Positions 13,793 to 25,737 of a stretch of 64,000 nucleotides of DNA are shown in pieces. The number at the start of each line of letters is the position of its first letter. Position 1 is the first letter of the stretch. The notes below the pieces were generated by a model, which searched no databases, was not told the DNA's origin, and saw nothing but the letters and a program-made list of their open reading frames with translations. A program made the position numbers and the translations under genes. The DNA is from Vanilla planifolia (Eukaryota > Streptophyta > Magnoliopsida > Asparagales > Orchidaceae): positions 1,562,501-1,626,500 of the forward strand of contig JAIUJO010000070.1 of assembly GCA_023846275.1 (NCBI GenBank), read 5' to 3'.

Positions 13793-16020
13793 GAGCTCAT
13801 TAGGATGAGACAATGATATTTTATTCATCTCCATCAAACTTCATTTGGAATTTTTGTGAATTACTAATGTAGAAAAGCAAAAATAAAAAAAAATATTATT
13901 TTAAAATTTTTTAAATATAAATTTGTGCTAAAATAAGATAATTTGATTCAATATATATAAACAAATAAACATGTTGTAAAGGTTAATGAGAAGAGAATAA
14001 GAGCTTAATAATAATATGATTAATTCAAGTTGAAAATTTAAAGAAATGATAGAATTTCCATGAGAAAGTTCTTTTCCAAGATACTTAGAAGATCGAGTGA
14101 GTGTATCGTAATTAATTGCTAAAATAAGTAGTAAACGAAATGTTTAGTAAAGCATCCCATTACTATAAAAAAATATTTTAAAAAATAGTTCTAAAAACAA
14201 TTATAAATAATATGTAATTACGTAAGGCTTTTTGAGATTAGCATAATGATATTTGTTTTATCTTGATCAAACTTTTTTTGGAGAAACTATGAATTACCAA
14301 AATAAATAAGAATAAAAAATAATAAATTATTATTTGAATATTAAGTATAGAATTATGTAAAAATGAGATACATTGAACCAATGTGATGATACCAGATCAA
14401 AGTGATTTAAAAGTCACAAAAGAGAAGATTTAAAGTAACATTATAATATCACCACATAAAAGAAAAAAGTTAAGAAATTAGTTAAATTGTATAAAAAATT
14501 GAGTTATAAGATGTTAAGGAGCTCAAGTGCAATAGCCTCTATCATCAAATCTTATAAATAAATATCTAAAAAAACATGTAAATGTAATAAAATATCTAAA
14601 ACTTTTAAAAAAAAGTTTAATTAATTGGATAGAACAAGTTGAGATGTGTCCCACAACATTTATTTAGTCCAAATAATTCCTCATCTGTAATTACTATGAA
14701 TTATAGAAGAAAATGAGCAAAAATTAAAAAGCTATTATTATAATTTTTGGTAAATGCACATTAAAAATGAAATGTGATAAGTTCATGCAATGCAATATAA
14801 CAAATTAAAAGATATCTAGAAGCAATATCAAAGGTGAATTAGTGTTATATAACATGATAACAAAATCAAAGTAAAAAAGTTTTTCAAATATTTAGTAAAG
14901 AATGCTAAAACCTAGAAAATAAAATTTCTAAAACTATATATATAATTTAAAATTTAATTTATAAGAGATTATCGCGAAGTATCCAAAGTTTTTTTATTCC
15001 ATCTCTATCAAAACTCTTTTGGAATTACTACAAATTACAAAAATTAATAAGCATAAATAATACTTAAATTATTTTGTCAACATTAGGTAAATATATTATG
15101 AAGATGAAATAAGATTAAATAAATAAATATAATATAAAAAAATAAAAGGAATGTTGGGTCACACAAGTAAAAAGTTACATGGCCTATAATCAAATTGAAT
15201 CAAAATATTTGAAGAAATGTGATAAATTATACAAGAAATGTGCATTCCAAGATAATAAAGAAATGGAGGGTTGCATCATCGATTTCTATATATGGTACAA
15301 ATTGAGATGTCTTACAGTTCATGCAAAAACAAATAATTAAAATATGAAAAGTTATGAACATAAATATTTAATTAGATAAAGTACATTGGCATGAGTCCAA
15401 AAATACTTATATCGACTCAATTGGACCTCATTTTCAATTACTGTAAATCTGCAAAATAAATAATTATGAATTAAAAGGGATTATTATTTTAATAAGAAGT
15501 ATATATTAAATTTAAAATAAGATAAATTGAAGTAATATAATATGTCTCAATAAAAGATTTTTGAATGTCACATGAGAGGAGATTTCAAGTTATAATAATA
15601 TAACTTAGTCAAAGCAAAGAATTTAGAAAATTAGATAAAGGGTGCAAAAATGTTTTATTACAAATCGTAAGTAGATCGAGCATGACATCGTCAATTATCA
15701 AAGATGGTAATTATTGAAATGTCTAATAAACCATCCAAAAATATAAAAAATAAAATATTTAAAAAGATAAAAATGTAGATTAAGTTGGGAAAAGATCTTC
15801 GAGATGAGACCAATGGTATTTTTTTATCTTGATTAAAACTCATTCGGAGTTATCATGAGTTAACAAAGTAATTAACAATAAATAAGATTTGATTTCTTTT
15901 TAATAATAGGAAAACATGTATTTAATAAAGTAGAGATAAGGTGATTTAATGTAGTGCCACCAAATCAATGAGACCAATAGTCATATGAAAAGATTTATAG
16001 TTTCACAGTAATCTAACCAA
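13793..16020 (+). repeat. Higher-order repeat unit 4 (partial register)
   Basis: The order continues with GAGAATAAGAGCTTAATAAT near 13994, GTGTTATATAACATGATAAC near 14842 and GTAATCTAACCAATTC near 16008. Here the fifth monomer is nearly full length (about 413 bp) and was not shortened as in units 2 and 3. After about 16,020 the expected short A-type monomer is missing and I lose the register. Confidence 0.5.
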
Positions 16021-17099
16021 TTCATAATGATATATGCAAATCAAAGTGAAATTTGGAAGTATTTAAATAAACTGTATAAGAAACACAGCTTAAGATATAA
16101 AAGAGGCGATGTTTAATAGCCTTGTTCATGAAGTTAGATATGAACAAAAAATCTTTGTAAGGTTTTCATAAAACCTTAGAAAATTTAAAATTTAAAAATA
16201 AGTAATAATTGCATTAAACCATTAGGGAACTCCATTAATGTTTGTGTTTTCTAGCTAAGACATCATTTGGAATCACTATGATTTCAAAAATTAACTAAAC
16301 ATAAATAATAATAATTAAACATATACTAAAATAGAAATGAGATAAAATGAAGAAATATAATATAACTTAAATAAATGTGATGTAAAGGTAAAACTAAGGG
16401 GATTTAGAGTTACATAGTAACGTAAAACATTCAAAGCAAAAAACTTGAAAAAGTAGATAAATTATGTCAAAAGGTTTGCTTCCAACAGACTAAGGAGGTC
16501 AAGTGTGCCATCCTCAACCATTAAATCGTTTATGAATCAAAATTTCTTCTAAAATAATTCTAAACCTAAAGAAATTAAATTTTAAAAATATAAATATAAT
16601 TATTTAATTTGATGTGGCTAATCAAACAAGTCTAGCAATGTATGCTTCATCTCCATTGGAGCTCATTTCCAATTATTACTACTATAGAAAATAATTAAAC
16701 AAAGTAATGATAAATTATTTTAACATTAAGTAAATATATATTAAAATAGAATTGAGATAAATTGAAGATATGTAACATAACAAAATTATAATGATGTGAT
16801 GAACATTCTATAGGAGAACATGGGTTTTTTAATAATATAATCAAATAAAAGTAAAAAAATTGAGATAAAATTGAAAAAATATGATAAAATTTCTGATAAC
16901 TCTACACTCTAAAATATTAAGGAGACTGAGTATATCATCATCAAACATCAAAATCGGGTATGAATCAAATTTTTTTGAAAGGGAATCAAAGTCAATAAAA
17001 AAATAAAATATTTAAAAATATAAAAAAGATATTTAACTACAAAAGGATATTGAGATGAAATCAAGGATGAATTTACATTTATTAATGATTACAAGTATC

Positions 17100-19430
17100 A
17101 TTTTCCCCTAAGATGGAGGTAATGTATGAATTTTCAAATTGTATAAGTCAATGAAGTGTAAAGGACCACCGTTTTCAAAGCCCTACATTCACATGGATTT
17201 GCAAAAGGAAGGGAAGGTGAATCTAGAAAATGTTAGATAGATTACTAGTTAATCAAAAGGGCATGGTGATACAACATTACTTCTTCATTCCATAAAAGAA
17301 TAATTCTCAAGTCCTCAACAATTTAGATTTCAAAAATATCTAGTTAAAGTAATAGATATCAAGCAAATTATGAAACAATATTGGGCAATTAATAAAAATA
17401 GCTTAGGAATTTTGACCCTTGATTTTTAACTAAAAAGATTGAAGGATTATCTCAAATAATGGAACAAAAAAAGTTTGACAATAACAGCCAAAGACTTAAT
17501 AAAAAGAAGAAAAAGCAATTTTAAACTTGCCAATATAATACAAAATGGCACATGCTAAACATGGTTGATGATTCCCTTCAAAAGGCAATCGTTAATTAGG
17601 AAATATATCGGTGAAAAAATGTTGGAATTACATGGATCTAAAAAGGTATAAAAAATATCTTCCATCCAAAGGCAAAAGATCATAGAGAAAAAATGAATTT
17701 GATAGAAAAAATGATAATTTCGTAAACGAAATGGTCAAAACATGCATGATGTTGTTATTTGAAACTTCTAGTAGTTTTTATTACCTAACATTACAAACAA
17801 AGAGAAGCTACATAACTGTACTCCCTCTCTAGTCAAAGAACAAAAAAACTTTTGGTTTATGAAGGATATCAAAATGTAGGAACTTAGAGAGGCTACATTG
17901 CAATTTATCAATGAAGTGCCAAATGATTGAAGAGCAAAACAAACAATTATTCACTAGCTATAAAGAAATCATAACACATGATGTATTTGATGTTTCCAAG
18001 GATTCCTTAGAAGGGACCCTTATTCCTAAAGTAATTTCAAGTAAAAAACTAATCTTAATCCCAAAAAAAAAAACAAAATCCAAACACTTGGAATTACTTT
18101 AGGTTGATTTATTTAAGTAATTTTGCAAAGAAACTTTTCACAAAATTATTTCTAGTAGGCATAAAATGTTTCCCCAATGCTCATCTTTTTAAGACGAAAT
18201 AGGTTTTATTAAAGGAAGACAAATAATAGACATTAATATATTGGCCTTTGAATTATTCTTTCACTAAACAAAAAATGAAGTATGTTGTCAAGTTAGTTCT
18301 TAGTAGTGCATTTGATTGTCTTTCAATGGAGCCTTATAAAATGCTCTTACATGATTGAACTTTATGGAGTAATTCATTAAGAAAATTAAAAACATACCAA
18401 AACACACTTAAATTTTCAAAAATAAAAATGGTGAGCCCAGTGGTTTCTTCAATGTATCAAGGGCCATTTAAAAAGAAAATGTAATCTCGAGTCTGTTCTA
18501 CAATTCAACAATGAATGTCTTTACCTAAGCATTGAATAAGATAAAAAATTGTGGCAAAGTATTGAATTATGCCGAATACGAATGATGTCTTTTAGTTACC
18601 CATTTAAGATATGTAGATGATATCATAAACTTCTATAGATGTGACGTTAAAACGATACATAATATAGATACATTACTTAACACATTTCAAGAAATATCAG
18701 GTGCCAAAATTAATCATCAAAAAAGAAGGTTTTTTCAAGAGCAAAATGGAAATTGGAATGAGGAAAGAAATTAAGCCAACTCAGGTTCAAAATGTTAAGT
18801 TCCAATTAATCTCTAAAGGTTGGTCTCTTTCTATTGAAAGGAAAATGATAGCTTACATGCAAAGAATAATAGAAAAAATTAAAAAGAAATTCCAAAAGAA
18901 AATTTTACATTGATGAGAAGACTAACACTAATGAATTATGTTTTGGCATTAATCCCAACGTGTTCTTTAATGAAGATTAATCCACTTATCCACAAATTGA
19001 ATAGAGTACAAATGATCATTATTAGCTTCTTGTAGGGTGACATTAGAAATAGGCTTAATTTTCACTTGACAAAAAAGAGAAAAGATTAGCCATGCAATGT
19101 ATCAAAATTGTTTGGTCCACAAAATGTTATAAGGAATTTTTATTACATTCTAAAAGAAATTAAAATGGAAACTACTATTAAATAACTCACTTTGGTTTAA
19201 TAACATAAATAATAAACATGTTAGCTTAGAAAGAGTGGAAATAAATTAGATTATTTAAAGAGAATGGAAAGTATAAAAATTTTGGTTACAAAACACACTT
19301 AACTATGCAATACTTTAATCACCTACCATTGGACTCAAATTGTGGATGGAAAATGATGTAGAAGGATAAATGTCTTGTTTGAATCTCCTTTCTTTTAGGG
19401 GTTATACTAAATTTGTTTTTCCAATTCTTA
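17100..19430 (+). mobile_element. Degenerate plant-type L1 LINE, ORF2 remnant
   Basis: Translations in the three forward frames recover collinear pieces of a plant L1-type ORF2: PQQFRFQKYL near 17312 and LKRLKDYLK near 17430 (region between endonuclease and reverse transcriptase); KLILIPKKK near 18043; GFIKGRQIID at 18202; LVLSSAFDCLS near 18293; THLRYVDDIINFY at 18598; EISGAKINHQK near 18691; ISKGWSLSIERK near 18815; and LTLMNYVLALIPT near 18920 followed by a FLWG-like site near 19029 whose Trp codon is a stop. The catalytic pair of the YxDD box is present, but the first catalytic Asp of motif A is read as Val (codon 18296). Several frameshifts and many stops show it is long dead. I recognise neither ORF1 nor the start of the endonuclease. 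An A-rich stretch near 19,430 may be the remains of the tail. Confidence 0.8.
18035..19035 (+). pseudogene. Reverse transcriptase domain remnant of the LINE
   Basis: This is the best preserved part of the LINE. In order it holds the finger motif around LIPKK, the GFIKGRQIID segment, motif A (SSAFD), a degraded SPVVSSMYQG stretch near 18430 that corresponds to the region before the GCPLSP motif, the YVDD box, the SGAKIN segment with following Lys residues, and the thumb/connection region up to the FLWG-like site. Pieces lie in at least two forward frames (18202 and 18598 share a frame; 18275 and 18701 share another). Assignment to the plant L1 clade is by recalled family motifs, not by a search. 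Confidence 0.75.
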
Positions 19431-20464
19431 AGAAATTAAAAAATTTAAATATTTAACCAGGCTCTAAATGTCCATATTACCTTAATGAGCAATAATTTCA
19501 TTCATGTAGTTGTGAATTACAAAAAGTCAAAAAATAGTGTATCTTGCCCTTGCTACAGTGCTCAAAGTTTAGTAAGTGAATGCAAAAAATAAAATTGTGC
19601 CATTACACAATTGGTGGAAACAAGGTGATAACAACTTCAATAAAATAAAACTCATAGCAACTCAATCACTCACGTATGTTGTAACATATTCAAAGTATAG
19701 AATAAGAGAATGATTAAAACCTTAGTCAAGTAGTAATGGTAAATATTAATGATATCATGATTAACATCTCATCTTTTAATTTTTTTCAATGATATAACTT
19801 TAAGAGGACCTAGTCATGGATCAACTCAGATTAGTACAACTCCATTCCTAGATGAAGTACAATAGCTATAATGTGATAAACAATATCCCCTCACCAACAC
19901 AAAAAAGAATGTAAATATATGTGGTTTATGAATTATAAAATGGAGTATGCTAGTTTTAGGAACATTATTCAAAACCATGATGGGAAAAATTTTGGAATCC
20001 TTCTATTATGTAACAAACAAAGAGTCACAATCATAATTAATTAGAATATCTTTTATTTTCGAACTAAAATGTTGTAACAAGCACAAAGTTCGTTTGATCA
20101 TGGTTTAATTGTATTGAAATACGATCCTAAAAATGATAAAAGGTTAGTGGTAGATACCAATGAATATGCCCAATATTGTTTTAAAAGTTTGAATAAAATC
20201 GATTCTCTTAAATTCATTGGGGTAATATTTGCAAAGAAGGCAACGAAGTGGTGAAGCATTGTGCAAAAAGTGTAGCATAGTGAACTAAATTAGTAATCTA
20301 TGACTCAATGCATATGGCTAAGATCTTTAGGGCTCTAGTTAAAGAGAACAAGGATCAAATTCAACACATTCCATATTACAAAATTTCTTCCACTACAAAA
20401 GTTAACTTATATTTTTGTTAGATGATGTGATAATAGGCAACACACGAATCCATAACACAAAATT
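19431..20464. other. Unassigned sequence between LINE and inverted satellite
   Basis: This stretch has more mixed composition than the satellite and no long open frame. The first 100 bp (19,431-19,540) weakly resemble a forward satellite monomer start (AAATATTTAACC, then TGAATTACAAAAAGTC), so the LINE may have landed in satellite. From about 19,540 to 20,464 I see no repeat, no satellite and no recognisable protein motif. It may be LINE 3' sequence, another decayed element, or old single-copy DNA. Confidence 0.4.
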
Positions 20465-22440
20465 ACCTTCAATTTACCTTATTTGAAAATTATTTTAGAT
20501 TCACTTAATACTAAATGAAAACATTATTATTACTTATGATTTGTTTTAATTTTTAAGTCAGATATTCTAAATAGAGCCTGATCGAGCTCACTCTTATTAC
20601 ATGTTCTTTTTTATATTTTAAAGTACCTTATACTCAAAGGATTTTGCATGCTTTATAAGAAATTTTGATTTTTGCCTAATTTGATGATAAAAGATTTAGA
20701 CTTGATCACCTTGGTATCTTTGAACACAAGTTTTCCATATAATGTATCTCATTTCTTAGAGCTTTTTTACTATGATTTGATTATATTATTTTATGACATT
20801 AAATCTTATCTTGTGTCACCATTACATTGCATTGATTTTATTTTATTACTATGTAAAAATTAATCTTATTTAAACATTAATACATATTTGAAAGACTATT
20901 TTACTATTATTTTTGAAACATTACTTTGGTAATCATTAGTAATTTGATGTGATGTCTAATAGAGATAAAATAGATGTCATTAGACTCATCTAGATAAGGT
21001 CTATCCCTTTAAATATTCTTTTTTATATTTTTAAATATTTTATTTAAAAATATTTTTATATGCTTTGTAAAAATTTTTTATTCATAAATGTTTTACCAAT
21101 CAAGGGCGTTATACTCGATCTCCTTTATATATTAAAATGCAGCTTTATTTTATAACTTACTTCATGTTTTCAAATTATTAGCTTTGATATGGTTGTCACT
21201 ATGAAGTTTTAAATATCTTCTCAAGTGACCAAAACAATGATTTGATTTGTTTATAGTAATTTCTTTTAGTTTACCTTATTTTATTTTTAATAAGTTTACT
21301 AAATTTTTAAGCAGTAGTTTATTATTATTTATAATTATTTACTATAGTAATTTATAGTAATTATAATTTAGATCAGATTGAGATAAAACAATCATCGTTA
21401 GACTTGCCTCAATAGTTAAATAAAATTAAAAAATTATTTCTATATTTTTAAATGTTTATTTTTTCTAAAGTTTTGACATGATTTCTAAGATATTATGATT
21501 CATACTTGATTTGATAATAAAGGATTTTCTACTCGATATTCTTAGTATCTTGCAATGTAATTTTTGCATATAATTTATCATTTCTTAAAAACTTTTGCTT
21601 TGATTTTGTTATATTAATATGAAAATACTAATTCTATAATTTGTGACTATCAAGTCGATTTGATTAAGTTATATTATATTGATTCAATTTACATCATTTT
21701 AGCCCAAATAAGTATACTTATTATTAAAATAGTATTTTATTTTTATTTATGTTTATTTCTTTTGATAATATATACTGCTTCCAAATGAGGCCCACTAGAA
21801 ATGAAACAAGCATTGTTGGAGTCACTTGGATAACCTCTATCTAATTAAATATTTATTTTCATAGATTTTTTAAAAGTTAATTTTCTTTATCTTTGTGTAA
21901 TTAAACAAGTTATTTTGATCATAACTTATTTGAGGATTGTAAATTTTATACTTTATCATCTTATTATCTTGTAATGAATCTTTTTAGTATAATTCATCTT
22001 ATGTCATAAAATTATTTTTTTAAATATTTTATTATGAAATACTAAATCTCATATCTTGTGCTAATTAATCACTTTAATTTGTTTATGTTATATTATTTTA
22101 ATATAGCTCATTTTACCTTTATTATATACTTGATATTAATATAATATGTTATTATTATTTATGCTAATTTACTATGGTAATTTGTATAAATTCAAACCTA
22201 TGACCAAATAAGATAAAGAATTGTTGTTGCAAAGTACATATCTCTATCAAATTACATATGCATTTTAATATTTTTTTAAATATTTTTTCCAGTGTTTTGC
22301 CATGTATTGCATCTTTTGTTAATTTGAAAACATCTTGATGATCAATAATGTAACACTTGATCTTCTTAGTTTCTTAGAATACAATATTCTTGTATAATTT
22401 ATATCACTTTCATAACATTTGTTAATTTTATTTAACAATT
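20465..22440 (-). repeat. Satellite array, inverted block 1
   Basis: The same satellite as in array 1, read on the minus strand, about five monomers. Recognisable inverted landmarks are CTTCAATTTACCTTATTT near 20469, GATCGAGCTCACTC near 20581, GACTCATCTAGATAAGGTC near 20983, CACTTGATCTTCTTAG near 22352, and repeats of the complement of the monomer-start stem-loop near 21380 and 21810. It begins after the unassigned sequence that follows the LINE and fades near 22,440. A small open frame at 20,672-20,863 lies inside it and is a chance frame. Confidence 0.85.
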
Positions 22441-23846
22441 TGAAAGATAAAAACATGCATATCGTATTTCAAGAGTTAATGACAAACAATTAATTAAAAA
22501 ACTTATTGATTACATGGAGTAATTGATTAATCTGGTGTTAAAAAATAAATAAAAAAAATTACTCAAGTGAGGGGAGTATGAAGTAAAGAGTAGGAGCAAA
22601 TAAATTTCATTTTTAATATCTCTTATTATTTATTATGTATATGTTTCTATTTGTTCTATTTTCATGAAAATATTTATATATTGTCATCATCAAATGTGTA
22701 AGATTATTAGGTGACACTTTTATTTGATGAGACAAGCCTTAACTATTTAGCATTTTGTTTTAATGGGCTCGTCTAGAACAAAATAGCTTTATTTTTAAAT
22801 ATGAAGACATACATCATTGAAGAAGATAATTTTATATTCATCAAAGCACCTTAGAAGTTTGAAAAAACTTTTAGGATTGAAATCACAGATATTAAATTTG
22901 AACTATTTTTAATGTTATAGATTGTTAGCTTATTAATTATAAGGCAGATATCAATTTATCTCACTTTGAAATCCTAATTTAAGTAGTTGATTTGATCATC
23001 CTTTACTTCATTTAAGAGATATATTAGATTCCTTTTTTTCACTCAATGGTTTCTTTGATTAAACTTATTTCATAATCAAATTTCAAGTTCATTATTAAAT
23101 TTTGATTAAATAGGAATTTTAATTAATGTCAAATTTTCTTCATTAAAAAAAATTGTAGACACATCCTAAGTTGTGTGAGAATATAAAGATATCGGGTCGA
23201 GCTTGCTTGAGTGTGCACTCATAAATGTAGAGATGAAAGAAACAAAGCAGGTCTTGTCAAGGTCTGAACTTTGTCTAGATGTAGTTTTAAACATAGTTGG
23301 ATTAATATGTTTAAAGGGTAACTTTTGATCTCAAATATGACCGACAATCATATAAGCTTACAATTGAATTGGGTGTTGAAATCCTTAGAGCACAAGGGGA
23401 AAGATAGCTAAAGTTTGGCAAATATTATAGATGTATGAATGATTTTATATTTGTGAAAACTATTTTTCCACTAAGTAATATGGGACAAATGTCTATTTAG
23501 AATTTAGCAATTGAAATACAAATTATTTCTCTTCATCCATTCTATGATTGGACGATACATATTCTATCCACAACAAGAGCTCGATTCTTGTGATGAAATT
23601 AGATGGCTGTGGTTATGTCTGAGTTCATAAAAAAGATTTGTTTATTTTCACCTTTTAAAGTAATTTGTCCTTAATTTAACATCATAAATGTCTCTTGTCT
23701 GAATCATATAATCCAAATCTAATACTTCTTTACCTTTGATGAATTGAATATTTCAAAACCTTTTTTACTTGATCGAATGACAAAGATCAAACCTGCCTCG
23801 ATGCAACAATCTAGAACTCATTTGCCTTTATTGTGTTTGATAGAAA
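22441..23846. other. Unassigned non-satellite segment
   Basis: About 1.4 kb that breaks the satellite and separates an inverted array from a forward one. The second half (about 23,150-23,850) has clearly higher G+C than the surroundings and normal complexity, for example AAGCAGGTCTTGTCAAGGTC near 23246 and GGGGAAAGATAGCTAAAG near 23397. I find no long open frame, no terminal repeats and no protein family I can name. It could be the remnant of a dispersed element or of ordinary non-repeat DNA. Confidence 0.5.
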
Positions 23847-25189
23847 AAATAAATTATTTTCATAATATTAGGTAAAAATTAAAGTTAAAATAAATTAAAT
23901 TTAAGCTGTGTATTCTTAGCAAATAAGGTGCAATAAATGTTACATATGACAAGATTGCATGTTTCATGACAATAAATCCAAATAAAAGAAAAACATTTAT
24001 AGTAGTAAGACAATTGATACAAGATAGCTATGTTTCATGGTGCCAAAAATATTAAGTCTAACATTGTCAATCATCACATCTTGTACTAAGCAAAAAGACT
24101 CATAAAGCATGAAAAAACCAATAAAAAATTAAATATTTTTGAAAAATTAAAATTTTATTAGATAGAGCTCATCATGACTAATCCAAGTAGATTTCTTTTC
24201 TCATTATTCAATAATGGTTGGAATAACTACAAATTAGTAAACTAAATAATCATAAATAATAATAAAATACTATTTTAGTATTAATTAAATATATATTAAA
24301 GTTTAATTTGATAAATTGATACAATATAATATAACAAATTCAAAACAAAAAATTAAAAAGATAAAATAAATCATATAGGAAAGTTGCATTCCATGATAAT
24401 ACGGTGATGTAGTGTGATATACTTAAATGTCAAATGAACTACAAATTAAAATGTCTCACAAAGTATTGAAAACCCCTAGGAAAAAATTGAAAAATATATA
24501 AATAAACATTTAATTTGATGCATCATCAAGATGTCTTTTATTACAATTGTTTCTTCTAAGTCAAACTTTATTTCAAAATAAAAAAGAAAGTAACATAAGC
24601 AAAAAAGCTTATTAAATTAATATTTATTAAATATATATTAAACTTGAAATAAGATAAATTAAAGCAATATAATGTGACAAAATACAAGTAATCAAAAGAG
24701 TCATACAATAGACAGTTTAGTAGTTCATTATAATAATATATTAAAATTAAAGCAAAATGTCTGCATTAATGAAATAAATAATACGAGAAAGTTAAACTCC
24801 AAGATGTTAAGTATGTCAAGTATAATATCCCTAACTATGGAATTTTTTATGAATAAGAGTCTCGTTTAAAATGGACAAAACCTTAGTAAAAAGTTAATAA
24901 TATGAAATGAATTTTTAATTAGATAGAGTTTATCGAGACTAGTTTAAATATGGCTTTCTTCTCAGTTGGACCACATTTGGAATTATTATGAATTACTAAA
25001 GTAATTAAATATAAAAATTAAGAAAAAATATTTTGTGATTGAGTAAATGTATATTAAAGATGAAATGAGACAAATTAAGGTAATAAATAAAAATCAAAGT
25101 ATAAAAGTTTAATAAAAAAGATAAATTGAACAAGAAACTTGTATCTTGAGATACTAAGAGATCGAGAGAAGAATAAAAAAATAAATAAT

Positions 25190-25378
25190 AAATAATATAA
25201 TCCAACCAAGTTTAATGAAAGTCAATCACATAATGAAAGTCAATCACATAATAAATAATAAACTTAAAATAAAATTTTTTTTAAATTGTACAAAAATAAA
25301 TAATAAATAAATTTCAATTAATAAAAAAATGAGATAAATTGAAATAATATAATCCAACCAAGTTTAATGAAAGTCAAG
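25190..25378 (+). repeat. Recent local duplication in satellite (offset 152 bp)
   Basis: The segment TCCAACCAAGTTTAATGAAA plus GTCAA occurs at 25201 and again at 25353 with no mismatch. Between them, AATGAAAGTCAATCACAT is itself repeated in tandem (about 25215 and 25234). Identity is far above that between ordinary neighbouring monomers, so this rearrangement is much younger than the array. Confidence 0.8.
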
Positions 25379-25710
25379 GGTCCACTAGAGAAGAATTAGA
25401 GTTTTGAAAAAACATAACCAAATCGAAGTAAAAATTCTTAGAAGTGAGAAAATTTGTGTGGGAAATTTGCACTCAGGGATACCAAGAGATTGAGTGTGAT
25501 ATTATCAATCATCAAATAATGCTCGAATTACTATGTGTCACGAAATCTATGAAAATCGATAAAAATTAAAGATTTAAAAATTATTGAATGAATATTTATC
25601 TTGATACAACACTTTGAGATTAGTGTAATGATATTTTTTTGACTTGATTGGAATTCATGTTTAAAATATAATTAAGCATAAATAATAATAAATTATTATT
25701 ATAATATTAT

Positions 25711-25737
25711 GTATATATATATATATATATATATATA
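25711..25737. repeat. (TA)n microsatellite
   Basis: About 13 uninterrupted TA units at the position where other monomers have AAGTAAATATATATTAAAG, so it most likely grew from the ATATATA core of the monomer. Confidence 0.9.

Noticed and set aside
17029-19458. ATATTTAAC at both ends of the LINE region as a target-site duplication
   Set aside because: AATATTTAA is a standard motif of the satellite monomer, so its presence on both sides is not evidence of a duplication.
22441-23846. LTR element or DNA transposon
   Set aside because: I saw no terminal repeats, no target duplication and no protein motif, so I left it unassigned.
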